A stretch of DNA of 64,000 nucleotides, taken from the NCBI GenBank assembly GCA_963575745.1, contig CAUYUJ010011225.1:245001-309000 (forward strand), read 5' to 3'. Under the pieces are notes generated by a model, which saw only the letters and a program-made list of their open reading frames with translations, had not been told where the DNA came from and ran no database searches. Positions 38,101 through 47,310 of this stretch are shown here, one piece after another. The DNA is from Prorocentrum cordatum (Eukaryota > Sar > Dinophyceae > Prorocentrales > Prorocentraceae). Each line of letters begins with the position of its first letter. Within the stretch, counting starts at the first letter, position 1. The translations under genes and the position numbers were made by a program.

Positions 38101-39867
38101 AAGCCAGAGGAGCTGGGCAGGAAACAGTCCGAGGCGCTCCGTGCACGTGAAAATCACACTGAGCTGCTCAAGCGCTGTGCCGCTGAGCATCTCCACATGC
38201 CGCGGGTGAAAGCCGTCTAAGCTTTGGGCCGTGGACTCCGAGAAGGTCCGAGCCGCCGCACGCAACTGCACACACGTGAGGGGCTCCAAAGCCTCGCGAT
38301 CAGGAATCCACGCCTCGGGAGGTTCAACCTCCGCATGCCAAAAACCACCGAGCTTCACGGTCTCCTCCTGCACTAACTGACACGGCTCAGACGTGAACGA
38401 CCCAGGGACGGAGGAGGAGACCGTGGGCTCCCAAAGCTTCTTGATGCGGGTGAGTCGGTGCATACGCTTGGCCGAGCCACTGAGCGCCGAGATGTGCCAC
38501 TCCTTCCAGGAACGGTCTCTGGCCTTGGAGTGCTCAGCCTGGACTTCATCACATTCCGCAGCTAGCTCCTCGGCGAGAGCAGCAGCTGTATCCCACCACT
38601 CGCTGCCCCCAGACATCTGCGGAGACCATTGAGTGAGCAGGAGACGGACTGACGCGAGCGAACGGTCGAGGCGGGCGCACAAGCCCTCACCAGCGTGCGG
38701 GACTCGCACCGCAAGGAGGTGGTGAGCGCCCTCGCCCGAGACCCAATCGACGTCCTCGCGACGTGTGAGTGACAAAAACTCGCTGAGCATACCGCACATC
38801 CATTGCCAACAGTTAGCCACCAACGTGCCATCATCGGGCTCCTGTCGGCGATGGACGATAGGCTCCCCGACTGACTGCACGCGAGCTCCTCGCCACCCCG
38901 CACGGGTGGCGGGGAGATCGCAAACATCGAGCAGCTCCTGCTCAGCAGCATTGGCAAACAGAGACCACACCTCATTCATGAGAGCCCAAGCCTCCTGGGA
39001 AGAGCCATGCTCCGACAGAAACTGAAGCTTGGGCAGGAGGCGCTCTGACAACGCCCACGATGGAGGGGGCCGAGCACAGCCGATCGGGAGGTGGGTGGGG
39101 ATTCGAGTATGACGCCGAAAAACCAACTGACGGACCTGGAGTGCATTCTCACGCAGCTCGAGCAAGGCAGGGCGATGCGGTCTGACGTGCCACGCACTAT
39201 CCACAGAGATACTTGCAGCAAGAGTAGACAGAGCATGCCCTACAACGAAAAAGTCAATCGTGGACGTAGACGAACTGGTACGGCAGGTGATCGCGGCGGG
39301 CGCCAGTATGACGGCCTTCAACTTCTGCACGAACCCCGTGGCCTCGACGGCAGCAGGTGAGTTGTTCCAATCCGCCGCAATGACCGTGAGCGGAGGCTCG
39401 ACGATCTTGGCACCGATAGCACTGAGCAAGGACAAATTCTTCTCACGCACGCCATCATTGACGTGGAAGTAAGCACACACAATGTTGAACGAGAAACCAG
39501 GCAGGTCAACGGTAACCTGTATAGCTCGATGTGGTACAATAGCCTTGCACGTCGGGTCGGTCCAGCGCAAGCCGAACCCATCGCGAACAAAAACTCCCAC
39601 GCCAGCCGAGCACCTCTGCGTCTTTGCGTTGAAGTAAGACTCGCTGATGAGGAAACGCCAGCCCAGGGCGCGCACTGCAGCCAACGACTGCGGTGCGGTG
39701 AGCTCGGAGAGGCCAAGCTCCTGGGCGCATACGATGACACTGGTGGTCATGGTGAGCCGCTCTCGCAGCGTGGACCACCCCGAGCCATTGAACGTCTCGA
39801 TGAACTGTGTCGCCGTCGATGTCGGCGGCAACACCTTCCTACAAATCGGGGGCATGGGTAGCCTCAT
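35137..39867 (-). CDS. Element A ORF2: endonuclease, RT, RNase H, C-terminal Cys/His domain
   Basis: 1576 codons from ATG at 39867; the frame is also open upstream, so the true start is not certain. The APE-type endonuclease spans residues about 20-245: VCAQEL (Glu50), AADWNNSP (Asp166, Asn168), TIDFFVVG (Asp205), RPHRPALL (His231, where SDH is more usual). RT: RPILLVASFVRVWEKARRPL, motif A FLWDGLKFYESFN, motif C VYVDDDCVSM (about residues 759-768). Knuckle CPLCSQPDSIHHRLWCC near 1107. RNase H from about 1195: VCVDGSAT, SAEHLAL, SDCLGAV, HTRAH, GNQLADLLAKD. Tail: VRCARCLGSC ... GHSLRACW ... LVYCCKCGAY. This protein would nick DNA and reverse-transcribe the element RNA. Confidence 0.85.
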   Translation of the reverse strand: MRLPMPPICRKVLPPTSTATQFIETFNGSGWSTLRERLTMTTSVIVCAQELGLSELTAPQSLAAVRALGWRFLISESYFNAKTQRCSAGVGVFVRDGFGLRWTDPTCKAIVPHRAIQVTVDLPGFSFNIVCAYFHVNDGVREKNLSLLSAIGAKIVEPPLTVIAADWNNSPAAVEATGFVQKLKAVILAPAAITCRTSSSTSTIDFFVVGHALSTLAASISVDSAWHVRPHRPALLELRENALQVRQLVFRRHTRIPTHLPIGCARPPPSWALSERLLPKLQFLSEHGSSQEAWALMNEVWSLFANAAEQELLDVCDLPATRAGWRGARVQSVGEPIVHRRQEPDDGTLVANCWQWMCGMLSEFLSLTRREDVDWVSGEGAHHLLAVRVPHAGEGLCARLDRSLASVRLLLTQWSPQMSGGSEWWDTAAALAEELAAECDEVQAEHSKARDRSWKEWHISALSGSAKRMHRLTRIKKLWEPTVSSSVPGSFTSEPCQLVQEETVKLGGFWHAEVEPPEAWIPDREALEPLTCVQLRAAARTFSESTAQSLDGFHPRHVEMLSGTALEQLSVIFTCTERLGLFPAQLLWLLFPLLEKPQGGYRPILLVASFVRVWEKARRPLVEPFLESSSRKYWSFGKGRGAEEAAWHAAVRAERGQAVDQETAGFLWDGLKFYESFNLVLLRDRALACGLPRPLVKVLFNFWRGPRLVRLGAHHCPLVQFASSGLPAGDVFNDAFVQIYLLGALDGFVARHPRLDLGVYVDDDCVSMTGPREDLVPALVEAAKDLVTVYREELQVGLSHDKAVVFGSCHDVVRQLDRRLARVGARSAVATTSATALGADLAPARPRAAPGATCQMKKRFRAMKRRVGFLRALRRRISVGKAKLHKIYISGVRPAATYGSLVTGMTDRELLTLRRALVPSRGGSLPARMLVYDDPAWKIAVAPVIQYCKAVWNSIVQPDRVVLSWRFLQQTWDAVALKFPVLQQSQWNKSAGPIHRAMLCLHRLGWTFTNFKTFFDDNQIEHDLFFTSPALLAKQLHASILRLHARSFAATLPQGQGQEVSADLIVKAVRSKKYSALQKHVVASVFSGGTWTEDRLAHHGFVSTGLCPLCSQPDSIHHRLWCCPAVAAAREEATSSEIVAVARDEPEDLLWSRLLVFQPRPDDFPPPSSELFPVFQDAQGNPVTQETFQELSAGCDVCVDGSATRTEFTRLNRAAYAAVFLENSEQCEVRCRMQGVVWESLPQTAPSAEHLALALLSIFQRGPGTTMPFSDCLGAVRLTEKPVQAQLNGSQVFAGLRRGALQHPGHIHIGHVSHTRAHRSEEVMSALPPAEERIARGNQLADLLAKDALSLHPRAPPASSELHGLMIKRLRAAISVAAAVLPAFPIPSFKKIKVPSITQVVSWHEWCRVGSWRVRCARCLGSCPEQDERPLTQCPGPPPLLVKLRECEGMGGHSLRACWTARDQVLVYCCKCGAYAEERSSGTLFKPCRPSSTPQRAYDRRRLEAGLHPHSRRREESLQAPTPLECDLIRRVVGGTAGWADVSSSSSVTASLIRNPRMDALVARLQAKFWQSSTSS

Positions 39868-39919
39868 ACACGTCAAAGGCAGGCCACATACCCGCGGGTG
39901 TACTGCGCCGCGGTGGGCA

Positions 39920-40984
39920 TCACCCACGCCGCGGCTTCTTGGCGACGAGGCCGAGGGACTTGAACAGTTCCTGGAGCTCCCGCTTGTCACCTGAAAACTT
40001 GGTGGTGGACATGACCTGGGAGATGCCTTCCTCGTCAACATCAATGTATTCATCACCATCCGCTGGGACGGGGACCGATTCACCACTGTCGGTGCCCGCG
40101 GGACCCGCGGAGGTTGGGCCAGCAGAGGCGGCCTGGGCAGCGGCGGCAGCCCGCACGGCCTCTTTGAACTTGTCGAAGATAGGAGACTCCACCATAGCCT
40201 TGAGATCGGCGTCGGCCTCCAGCACAGTAGTAGGGAGGTCGGGCAGCACGAAGGTGACAGCCTCACTCCCTTCAGGACGCAGGTCCTTGGGGCACGACTC
40301 ACGCAGCTCAGCCTGGAGGGTGCCAACCAGGTCCTTCGCGGCCAGCACCTTGGCCTTGAGCTCCTGGAGATGTTCCTCGGCGGCTTCGACAACCCTGACC
40401 TGCGCACTGACGTCTGACTCGAGCTTCTGCTGGCGCTTGATCGCGTCCTGCAGCTTGTGCCCGAGGGTGGTGTGGCGCGCAAGCTGCGGCTTGGCATCAT
40501 TGCGGGCCTTGCGCGCAGCTGCAAGAGACTGCTCGGCACTGACACGGCTGGGGACATCTGCGCCCAAGCCCGACTTGGCAAACTGGGCCACGATCCCTTC
40601 CCAGCGCTGGACCTCAAGCTCGAGCGGGTCGGGCGGAGGGGCAGGCTCGGCGGGGGACTCGGCCTTGGACTTCTGGAGGGCAGCGTACTTGCGCTTGAGC
40701 TCAGCGAGCTCGCGGGCGATACCTCCATCCACACTGCCTGGCGGCCCTGACGCCCAAGCGCCCCCAGCACGGCGTCGGCCGCCTGCACCCCCAGGAGCAT
40801 GAGGTGGACCACCAGCTTCACTCTGCTTGGCCGCCTTGCGCGCCTTGTCTGCGATGGACTGCGGGGCATGGCGGCCGCATCGGCACCGAATGCGCGATGC
40901 GTAGTTGGCGGAAGCGCCGCAGGCCGGGCAGCCCCAGAAGGGGCGAATCGGTCCTGGCAGCACATCATGATCGGGACTGGCCAT
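39920..40984 (-). CDS. Element A ORF1: RanBP2-type zinc finger plus coiled coil
   Basis: 354 codons from ATG at 40984, which follows the element 5' end by about 115 bp. Residues 17-36 read WGCPACGASANYASRIRCRC, fitting W-x-C-x2-C...N-x6-C-x-C of RanBP2-type zinc fingers, which can bind single-stranded RNA. Residues about 85-250 are Ala/Leu/Lys/Glu-rich with heptad character (ELAELKRKYAALQKSKAE; LESDVSAQVRVVEAAEEHLQ), so a coiled coil for trimer or dimer formation is likely. The end is acidic, then basic (LVAKKPRRG). It takes the place of the usual LINE ORF1 RNA-binding protein (inference). ORF2 starts about 50 bp downstream. Confidence 0.75.
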   Translation of the reverse strand: MASPDHDVLPGPIRPFWGCPACGASANYASRIRCRCGRHAPQSIADKARKAAKQSEAGGPPHAPGGAGGRRRAGGAWASGPPGSVDGGIARELAELKRKYAALQKSKAESPAEPAPPPDPLELEVQRWEGIVAQFAKSGLGADVPSRVSAEQSLAAARKARNDAKPQLARHTTLGHKLQDAIKRQQKLESDVSAQVRVVEAAEEHLQELKAKVLAAKDLVGTLQAELRESCPKDLRPEGSEAVTFVLPDLPTTVLEADADLKAMVESPIFDKFKEAVRAAAAAQAASAGPTSAGPAGTDSGESVPVPADGDEYIDVDEEGISQVMSTTKFSGDKRELQELFKSLGLVAKKPRRG

Positions 40985-41080
40985 CCAACCTGTGCGGGGG
41001 GGTTGGATGGAAGCGAAAAGAACTGGCTCGCAGGCGCGCTGCCGCTCCGAAGAAAGGCACCTGCAAGGCGCGCGAGAAAC

Positions 41081-41104
41081 CTCGCGAGCCCGAAGCGGCT
41101 AGGA
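41081..41104 (-). other. SL-like 5' terminus of element A (speculative)
   Basis: Reading the minus strand, the element starts AGCCGCTTCGGGCTCGCGAG. The DinoSL from its fifth base is AGCCATTTTGGCTCAAG. AGCC, TT and GGCTC can be aligned with one small gap. This is weak and could be chance in GC-rich DNA. Confidence 0.25.
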
Positions 41105-41290
41105 GCAGGAGGAGGTGGAGGAGGAGGAGGAGGAGGAGGAGGAGGAAGAGGAGGAGGAGGAGGAGGAGGAGGAGGAGGAGGAGGAGGGAGAGGAGCAGGA
41201 GGAGGAGGAGGAGCAGGAGGAGGAGGAGGAGCAGACGGAGGAGGAGGAGGAAGAGGAAGAGGAGGAGGTGGAAGGAGGAAAAAGGGAGGG
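41101..41290. repeat. (GGA)n microsatellite with target-duplication copy, right flank of element A
   Basis: Begins with AGGAGCAGGAGGA (41101-41113, second copy of the putative target duplication) and continues as GGA/GCA/GAA triplets. Confidence 0.9.
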
Positions 41291-42129
41291 GGAGGAGGGC
41301 CGCGGACGCGAGAGACGTCGGCGGGCGTCCCTGCCCCGCACCCGCGTGTCGGGGGGGCCTCACGCGCGGCGACCCAGCTCGAGGCAGATCCCGCACACGG
41401 CGGGCCCCGCCAACCAGGCCGCTGCACGCCATTTTGCGTCTCGCGATGCGGGGGGTGGGGACCGAGGGTTGCAGCAAAAGGGGCCCCGAAGAGGGCCCCC
41501 CCCTGGGGCCCCGAAGGTGCACTATTGGTGTAGCTTCCTGCTCTTGTACAGCTGTGCTCCAGAGCTCCGAGCCCTTGATTTCGCCACCGTTCGCCGTGAC
41601 CCGCCTCCTTGGTCATCTCGGATCTCCCTGGCCACAGGCCCCGTATAGATCGGCCCCGAGAGGCCCGACCCCGAGATAGCACCAGGATGGCCCCAAGATG
41701 CTTCCCCTCCTCGTCACCCTCCCCGTGCAAAAGGCAGTGCATGCGTGCCACTTGTTCCTCTCTCGCCTCCCCCTGTGCAGCGGCTTTTTGGGCGTGTTGG
41801 CACATGGATGGGGTCTGGGCCGAATACAGGCATGACACCATTAACGGGGAGCCGATTATGTATCGATTGGGAGCTGAAGCAACCAACTCCGCCGTAGCTG
41901 GTGTTTCTTCGGGTGACGGCAGTTTCACTTAACTGAATGGGGCGGGGCGGGCGTCCACCGGTGCACCTTTTTGAACCAGGTCCCACTAGACCCAGTCGCG
42001 CCAACTCCCGAACATGGATGGGGTCTGGAGCTCCAGTCGCGATGTGCCACCACCCTGTGCGTTTCCACAACGCTGGATGTTTGGGCCCTTGGTACACAGA
42101 CCCCATCCCGCCGCGAAAAAGCTCACGAC
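41291..42129. other. Intergenic stretch, nothing recognised
   Basis: Contains the palindrome GGCCCCGAAGAGGGCCCCCC and GGGGCCCCGAAG at 41481-41517, and AACATGGATGGGGTCTGG-like repeats near 41801 and 42011. No gene supported. Confidence 0.4.
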
Positions 42130-42260
42130 CGCTTCGGGTTTTTCCCGGCATCTGGGAGCCCTCGCTGGGCCCCGGGGTCTGTCAAGAAACGACTCAGGAT
42201 GAGCAGGCCGGTCCCGAGGAATGGGTCGAGACCTCAGGGGGTCCACGTTGAGCGTTTCTT
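42130..42260 (+). repeat. Dispersed repeat, family R1 copy
   Basis: CTGGGAGCCCTCGCTGGGCC, TCAAGAAACGACTCAGGATG, GAATGGGTCGAGACCTCAGG and GGTCCACGTTG. Followed by a TACGTTATGCCCCC element as at 21220. Confidence 0.75.
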
Positions 42261-42289
42261 TGTTGTCTGCTGGGCCATAACGCGCGCTA

Positions 42290-42425
42290 TGCCCCCCCCC
42301 CTCTCCCCCCCTCCCCCCCCCAGAGCGTTCCCAGCACTGCCGCAGTGCGTTCGGCACCACAGTTTGTCACGGTGAGGGGCGGGGGCGTTACGTTATGCCC
42401 CCTCCCCGCCCCCCTCTCCCCCCTC
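42290..42425 (+). repeat. Dispersed TACGTTATGCCCCC element, copy 3
   Basis: CCAGCACTGCCGCAGTGCGT, TCGGCACCACAGTTTG, GCGTTACGTTATGCCCCCTC and C-runs. Confidence 0.75.
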
Positions 42426-42508
42426 TCGTATATCGTTTGTTCTCGCCCCGAAAAGTAGGATGTTCTCGTTGCGACAAGAATCATGACGTCAGGGGTCTGG
42501 GAATGTTT

Positions 42509-42556
42509 TGCCTCCTCGAATGGTGCGGTGGCACGGCTTGACCGCTTCTTATTTAA
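42509..42556 (+). repeat. 48-bp near-identical direct repeat, copy 1
   Basis: GCCTCCTCGAATGGTGCGGT then GGCACGGCTTGACCGCTTCT and TATTTAAT. Differs from 43829-43876 at about three positions, while the sequences on both sides differ completely. It contains the stem GCGGT...ACCGC. Confidence 0.8.
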
Positions 42557-42799
42557 TTGAACGCCCCTGAGGGGGCAGACACCGCCGCCCCATCTTTTTT
42601 TTGAACGCGGAGGCTGCGTGGGGGGCAAATCGGGATGTAGCGGGGGTGTTCACTCAGCTTTGGCTGGGCTTTGTCAGTAATCTCTTCGTGCTGTGGGTGT
42701 GTACCTCCTCTCACCCGCGCCTGCGGCTGGTGTCTGTTGGGAGCGTGCGCGCGCCAGGCTGTGTGATGTGAGGGTGCGGAAGGATTCAAGGCTCAGGCC

Positions 42800-43170
42800 C
42801 GGTATTCTTGGACAAGAGGGTACCAGAAGGCCCGGGCTGGGTGACCACGAGTGCTTAACAGTCGTACACTCCCGGGAAGGTACGACGGTAGGGAAGGCTC
42901 CTTCCCCAGTATTCTTGGACAGTAAGGTCTCAGAGGGCCTGGAAAGGTACGAAAGTGGGTTTTAAAGACTCTCAGAAAGCCCCAAGAGAGCCGGAAAATG
43001 ATTTTAAAAAGACGCCAGATTGGACAATAAGGTTTCAGAGGGCATGGACAAATACGAAAGTGGGGTCTTAAAGGCTCTCAGAAAGCCCCAAGAGAGCCGG
43101 ACCATGATTTAAAAAGACGCCAGAAAGCCCTAAGAGAGTCTGAACATGATGTAAAAAGGACGCCTGAGGG
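42800..43170 (+). repeat. Minisatellite, about 109-bp compound unit
   Basis: TATTCTTGGACAAGAGGGTA, TATTCTTGGACAGTAAGGTC and ATTGGACAATAAGGTTTCAG mark three units. ACTCTCAGAAAGCCCCAAGA, AAATGATTTTAAAAAGACGC repeats mark the right halves. Confidence 0.85.
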
Positions 43171-43828
43171 TGTGCAAAAGTGTGGGCCTCAAAAGGGACT
43201 CCAGGGACCCCCTGGGCGCGCCCAGGACGGCACAAGAAAGCCCCAAAAATGCTGCCAGACGGCCCAGGCCGGGGTCGGGAGGCGTGGAGGACAGCCGCAG
43301 GGAGCGCCCGCTGATTCCAACGTGCTTCCAAGAGCCCGCGAAAACGCACGTGAGCTCGAAACGAGGCAAGAATAGAGGCTCGACATGGCCACAAATGGAC
43401 AGAATCATATGTGTTTTGCGAGGTTGTTTGCGCGTTGTTGTTTTTAGTCGAAGTGGGTCGAGGAGAGGCGGGCGGGCTGCCAGACTGTACCAAAATGGCC
43501 GGGAGGACGGCCAACATCGCCCCAGGAAAGCGTCTGGAGGCTTCCAAAATCGAGTCAGTGGGCTGCCGGAGAGGCCTCTGAGAGAGGCCGGCGACGCCTT
43601 GAAGGCGAACGTTTCCAACGAGGTGTGTTCTGAAGCGAAAATGATGACCAAAGAGCGCTCATTCCGCAGCTGTGGCCCCCGGGCCGGCGGAATGAGCAGG
43701 CCGCGGGGAGGACCCCAGGAGGGCTTGCAAGGGCTCTCAGGAATGGGTATTGGTACGAGGAGTTCGTGCGCGCGCAGATTGAGGGGACTGAGTTCGTGCA
43801 GACCATGCGGCGGGGATCTCACACGTTG
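43171..43828. other. Stretch open on both strands, no gene supported
   Basis: Frames of 229 codons (+) and 240 codons (-) are open here, but neither has a recognisable motif, and GC-rich stop-poor sequence explains both. Confidence 0.35.
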
Positions 43829-43876
43829 CCTCCTCGAAGTGTGCGGTGGCACGGCTTGACCGCTTCTTATTTAATC
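43829..43876 (+). repeat. 48-bp near-identical direct repeat, copy 2
   Basis: GCCTCCTCGAAGTGTGCGGT then GGCACGGCTTGACCGCTTCT and TATTTAAT; see copy at 42509. Confidence 0.8.
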
Positions 43877-43904
43877 GCTTCGCTCATTCCGCCGGCCCTG
43901 GAGC

Positions 43905-44040
43905 GCTATTTGGGGCCTTTTGGGGCCGTCTTGGGGGCTTCCTGGGGGCTTCTTGAGGGCGTATTGGGGCTCCTTGGCGGCGTATTGGGCTCCCCTGGGG
44001 CCTCTCGGGGGGCTCTTGGGGGCCCCTTGGGGCCGGAGGG
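43905..44040 (+). repeat. Degenerate TTGGGGGC minisatellite
   Basis: Units like CTTGGGGGCTTCCTGGGGG and GTATTGGGGCTCCTTGG repeat with period near 15-18. A frame through it reads LGxLGG-like repeats, not treated as a protein. Confidence 0.65.
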
Positions 44041-44674
44041 GTGGTAGTCGTTGGCAGCCCCCCCTCGGAGGCCACGATCCTCGTGAGGGGTGGCGAAAAA
44101 TAGCCTCCCCCCTGGGGATCGCCCGGGGGTCAGCCGGGGATCGGCCAGGGTACTCTTCGTCCGGGGGCCCCCCGGGGCCGCCCCGCGCGCGCGAACTAGA
44201 AATATTGTTAAATAGTTACCAGAGATCTTAGCACGCCTCTGGCCCGTTGGGCCGGCGAATTTCAAGAGCCCAGAATGCCGCGTAGCGAGGCTCTTCGCAA
44301 CGTGGCGCCGGCGGAGCTCTGGACCTGATCCACGGAGCAGTCTCTTCGCCGACGATTTGTTGCTCCCCCACTCTCCGAGTTCCTCAGGAAAAAGGGGCAA
44401 TGTTGGGATTCCCCCCGCTGTGGCTATTCGGAAGCACCCCCATCGAGGATGAACGCCCCTCCATGGTCTATCCCAGGTTGCGCCCACAATTCCTGGTCCA
44501 TTGGAAAACCCCACGAAGCATGAGATAGGAGTCCACATGTCCTCTGTTATCCCTGGCCCCGTTGCTATCCTCTTCCTGCCCTCGCCTTCCGCGCGAGCGT
44601 TCCCCGCATCCTCCGCCCCTCCTGCGAAATCGCGAGGAGCGAGGAGGAGGCGCAGGAGGCGGAGGACCGTCGAC
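44041..44674. other. Intergenic stretch, nothing recognised
   Basis: No gene or repeat family recognised. Confidence 0.35.
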
Positions 44675-44770
44675 GACGACGACGACGAGGAGGGCGAATG
44701 TGAAGGCGGCAGACGACGACGACGCTGACGACGACGACGACGCTGACGACGACGACGACGATGACGCTGA

Positions 44771-44801
<31 letters not shown>

Positions 44802-44835
44802 GACGGCGACGACGATGACGACGACGACCGTCGAC
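44675..44835. repeat. (GAC)n microsatellite
   Basis: GACGACGAC with GCT, GAT and GGC variant triplets, ending in a GTCGACGACCCTCGACGACG pair. Confidence 0.95.
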
Positions 44836-45064
44836 GACCCTCGACGACGACCTCTTCCATGGGCCGCCCCCCCGAAAACCCTGGCCGCGTCCGTTCGCCG
44901 CCCTTCGGCGGCCGCGAAGGCAGGGCCGACGGCGGGGTCCGCGCCTCCGCACGCTCGCTGCCCTCCTCGTCGTCCGCCTCGTCGTCTTCCAACAACACAA
45001 TCGAGGTAGGTTGACGGGCCCAGAAACCCAACGTATCGAAAAAATCAAGACGGAGACTTGTCGC

Positions 45065-45140
45065 AGTTTGCGGCCTCTGAGGGACCTCGCCGGGCCCTGG
45101 GCCCATGAAACAACTCAGGAGAAGCGCCCTGCCATGTGCA
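45065..45140 (+). repeat. Family R1 fragment
   Basis: GGCCTCTGAGGGACCTCGCC, GGGCCCTGGGCCCATGAAAC, AACTCAGGAGAAGCG. Confidence 0.6.
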
Positions 45141-45169
45141 GTCATGAGAACCGCAGTTGTGGGTATCGT

Positions 45170-46140
45170 CTTCCGTGGAGCTCCCACTGGGGCCACGAAA
45201 CGCTGTATTGGGTGGGGCCTTCGGTGGAGCTCCAGATGAGGCCACGAACCGTGTGAGGGGTGCGCCGAAATGGACCTGGGGTCGGCGGGGAACCTCATGC
45301 GAACCCTGCTGCCGGAGCCCTCTCTGTGGAGCTCCCTATGGGGCCACGAACCGTGTGAGCGGTGTGGCGAAATGGACTTGCAGTGGGTGTGGAACCGCAT
45401 GCGAACCCTGCCACTTGGGCCTTCGGTGGAGCTCCCTATGGGGCCGCGAACCGTGTGAGGGGTGTGCCAAAACTGACCTGGGGTGGGCGGGGATCCGCAT
45501 GCGAACCCTTGCCGGGGCCCTCGGTGGAGCTACGCGCGGTGGGCGGGGAACCGCATGCGAACCCTGCCATGGGGGCCTTCGGTGGAGTTCCCTATGGGGG
45601 CACGAACCGAGTGACGAGTATGCCGAACTGTACCTGGGGCTGGCGGGGAGCCGCATGTGAACCCTGCCACTGGGGCCTTCGGTGGAGCTCCCTATGGGGC
45701 CGCGAACCGTGTGAGGGGTGTGCCGAAATTGACGCGCGGTGGGCGGGGAACTGCATGCGAACCCTGCCACCGGGGCCCTCGGTGGAGCTCCCTATGGGGC
45801 CACGAACCGTGTGAGGGGTGTGCCGAAATGGACTTGGTGTCGGCGGGGAACCGCATGCGAACCCTGCCACTTGGGGCCTTCGGTGGAGCTCTCTATGGGG
45901 CCACGAACCGTTTGAGGGATGTGCCGAAATTGACGCGCGGTGGGCGGGGAACCGCATGTGAACCCTGCCACTGGGGCCTTCGGTGGAGCTCTCTATGGGG
46001 CCACGAACCGTGTGAGGCGTGTGTTGAAATGAACCTGGGGTTGGTGGGGAACCGCATTCGAACCTTGCTGCCAGGGCCCTTGGTGGAGCTCCCTATGGGG
46101 CAACGAATCGTGTTAGGGTTGTGCCGAAAAGGACCTGGGG
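45170..46140 (+). repeat. 100-bp minisatellite array, about 9 units
   Basis: The unit begins GTGGAGCTCCCTATGGGGCC, passes ACGAACCGTGTGAGGGGTGT and GCCGAAATGGACCTGGGG, and ends GGAACCGCATGCGAACCCTG with CCACTGGGGCCTTCG. GTGGAGCTC-type starts at 45224, 45326, 45426, 45524, 45582, 45682, 45782, 45883, 45983 and 46083 give a period of 98-102 with one deleted unit (58 bp). Confidence 0.95.
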
Positions 46141-46147
46141 TGGGCGG

Positions 46148-46449
46148 GATGATGGTGGTGGTGGTTGTGTTGATGATGATGATGACGACGATGATGATGG
46201 TGATGAAGATGATGCGAATGATGATGATGATGGTGATGATGATGATGATGATGTTGATGATGATGGTGATGATGATGCTGATGCTGATGCTGATGCTGAT
46301 GATGATGATGCTGATGATGATGATGATGATGATGGTGATGGAGATGCTGCTGCTGATGATGATGATGATGGAGATGCTGCTGCTGATGCTGATGCTGCTG
46401 CTGATGCTGATGATGCTGCTGATGATGATGTTGATGATGATGCTGCTGC

Positions 46450-46487
<38 letters not shown>

Positions 46488-46497
46488 GTGGTGATGG
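46148..46497. repeat. (GAT)n microsatellite
   Basis: GAT/ATG triplets with GCT and GGT variants, directly after the 100-bp array. Confidence 0.95.
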
Positions 46498-46782
46498 GGA
46501 GGGGGCAGCGGGAGGAGGAGGAACGCGGGGCGCTGTCACTTCAAAACGAGGACCCAACACCACAGGATGGTTGGAACAAAATCACGACATCGGATCTCTG
46601 GGGGTAGGTCGACCCTCCCAAATCAGGGGTGCTCTTACGTCCCGCGTGTCGCGGCCAATGCCTGCTTCACTCCTGTTGCAGCGCGGCCCTCGGAAGGGTC
46701 TTCCTGTGTCATCGCGCGTGCCCTCTCCAAATCAAGCCCAAAGGTACTGTAGGCCGCGCAGATTGCCTCGAAGCAGATGGGG

Positions 46783-46885
46783 TCGGAGGGTCGCGCTTCA
46801 TCGCCGATGCGTCGGCGATGCGGCTCGACGTTGTGCCCGATTCTATATGCATCGCCGACGCGGCGAGATCCTCCGAACCCACCTA
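46783..46885. mobile_element. CGATGC inverted-repeat element, copy 2
   Basis: GGTCGGAGGGTCGCGCTTCA then TCGCCGATGCGTCGGCGATG at the left; the right end CATCGCCGACGCGGCGAGAT, CCTCCGAACCC is its inverted form. Loop near 46826-46850. Confidence 0.65.
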
Positions 46886-47058
46886 CTCGGACCCCATCTG
46901 GGAGGCCTCCAGAGGATGGCCTGCGTCGGACCCTCCCAAGCAACACAGGTCGTCACCTGTTGGGGGTGTCGTCGCTTGCCTCGGCCGGCGGCGCCGCCCT
47001 CGCCTGGCTTCCCCTGGCTTGCGCCGGCCCTGCGGCGCCTGCCTCCGAGGATCCCAGG

Positions 47059-47310
47059 CCCAGATCATTGGATACCGAATTTCTTCGGTCGCGACCTGTA
47101 GCGACCGATCGGCACTCCAAATCGGACGCGACCGATCCCAAAGTCGGTCGCGGCCGGTCGCCACCGGTCGCGACCGATCGGTCGCGACCGTTCGGTCGCG
47201 ACCGATTCTGAAGCAAATTGGTCGCGACCGACATCAAAATTAGAAGCAAAATCGGTAGCGACCGATCTCGTCGGTCGCGACTGGAGAATCCCAGAATCCA
47301 GTGATCAGGG
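47059..47310 (+). mobile_element. GGTCGCGACC palindromic element, copy 3
   Basis: The left end CCCAGATCATTGGATACCGA and the reverse complement of the right end, CCCTGATCACTGGATTCTGG, are imperfect terminal inverted repeats. The core is GCGACCGATCGGTCGCGACC-type palindromes. About 250 bp and non-coding. Confidence 0.8.

Larger units (their letters stand above)
35019..41100 (-). mobile_element. LINE-like retrotransposon A, apparently full length
   Basis: About 6.1 kb on the minus strand between 13-bp direct repeats (35006-35018 and 41101-41113). The 5' untranslated region is about 115 bp, followed by ORF1, a short gap, ORF2 and a 3' region of about 118 bp without poly(A). Both ORFs are open throughout, so this is the best-preserved retroelement in the window. 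The right flank is a (GGA)n tract and the left flank a short GGA-rich patch. The element belongs with B and C by RT, knuckle and tail motifs. Confidence 0.85.

Noticed and set aside
39868-41928. Upstream extension of the element A ORF2 frame to 2263 codons
   Set aside because: The extension lies antisense-like over ORF1 in another frame and over (GGA)n; homology starts only at the endonuclease.
43490-43505. ACCAAAATGGCCGGGA (inverted) as an SL relic
   Set aside because: Shares only the CCATTTTGG core, too short.
43130-43859. 229-codon (+) and 240-codon (-) frames
   Set aside because: Overlap on opposite strands, no motif, and composition explains openness.
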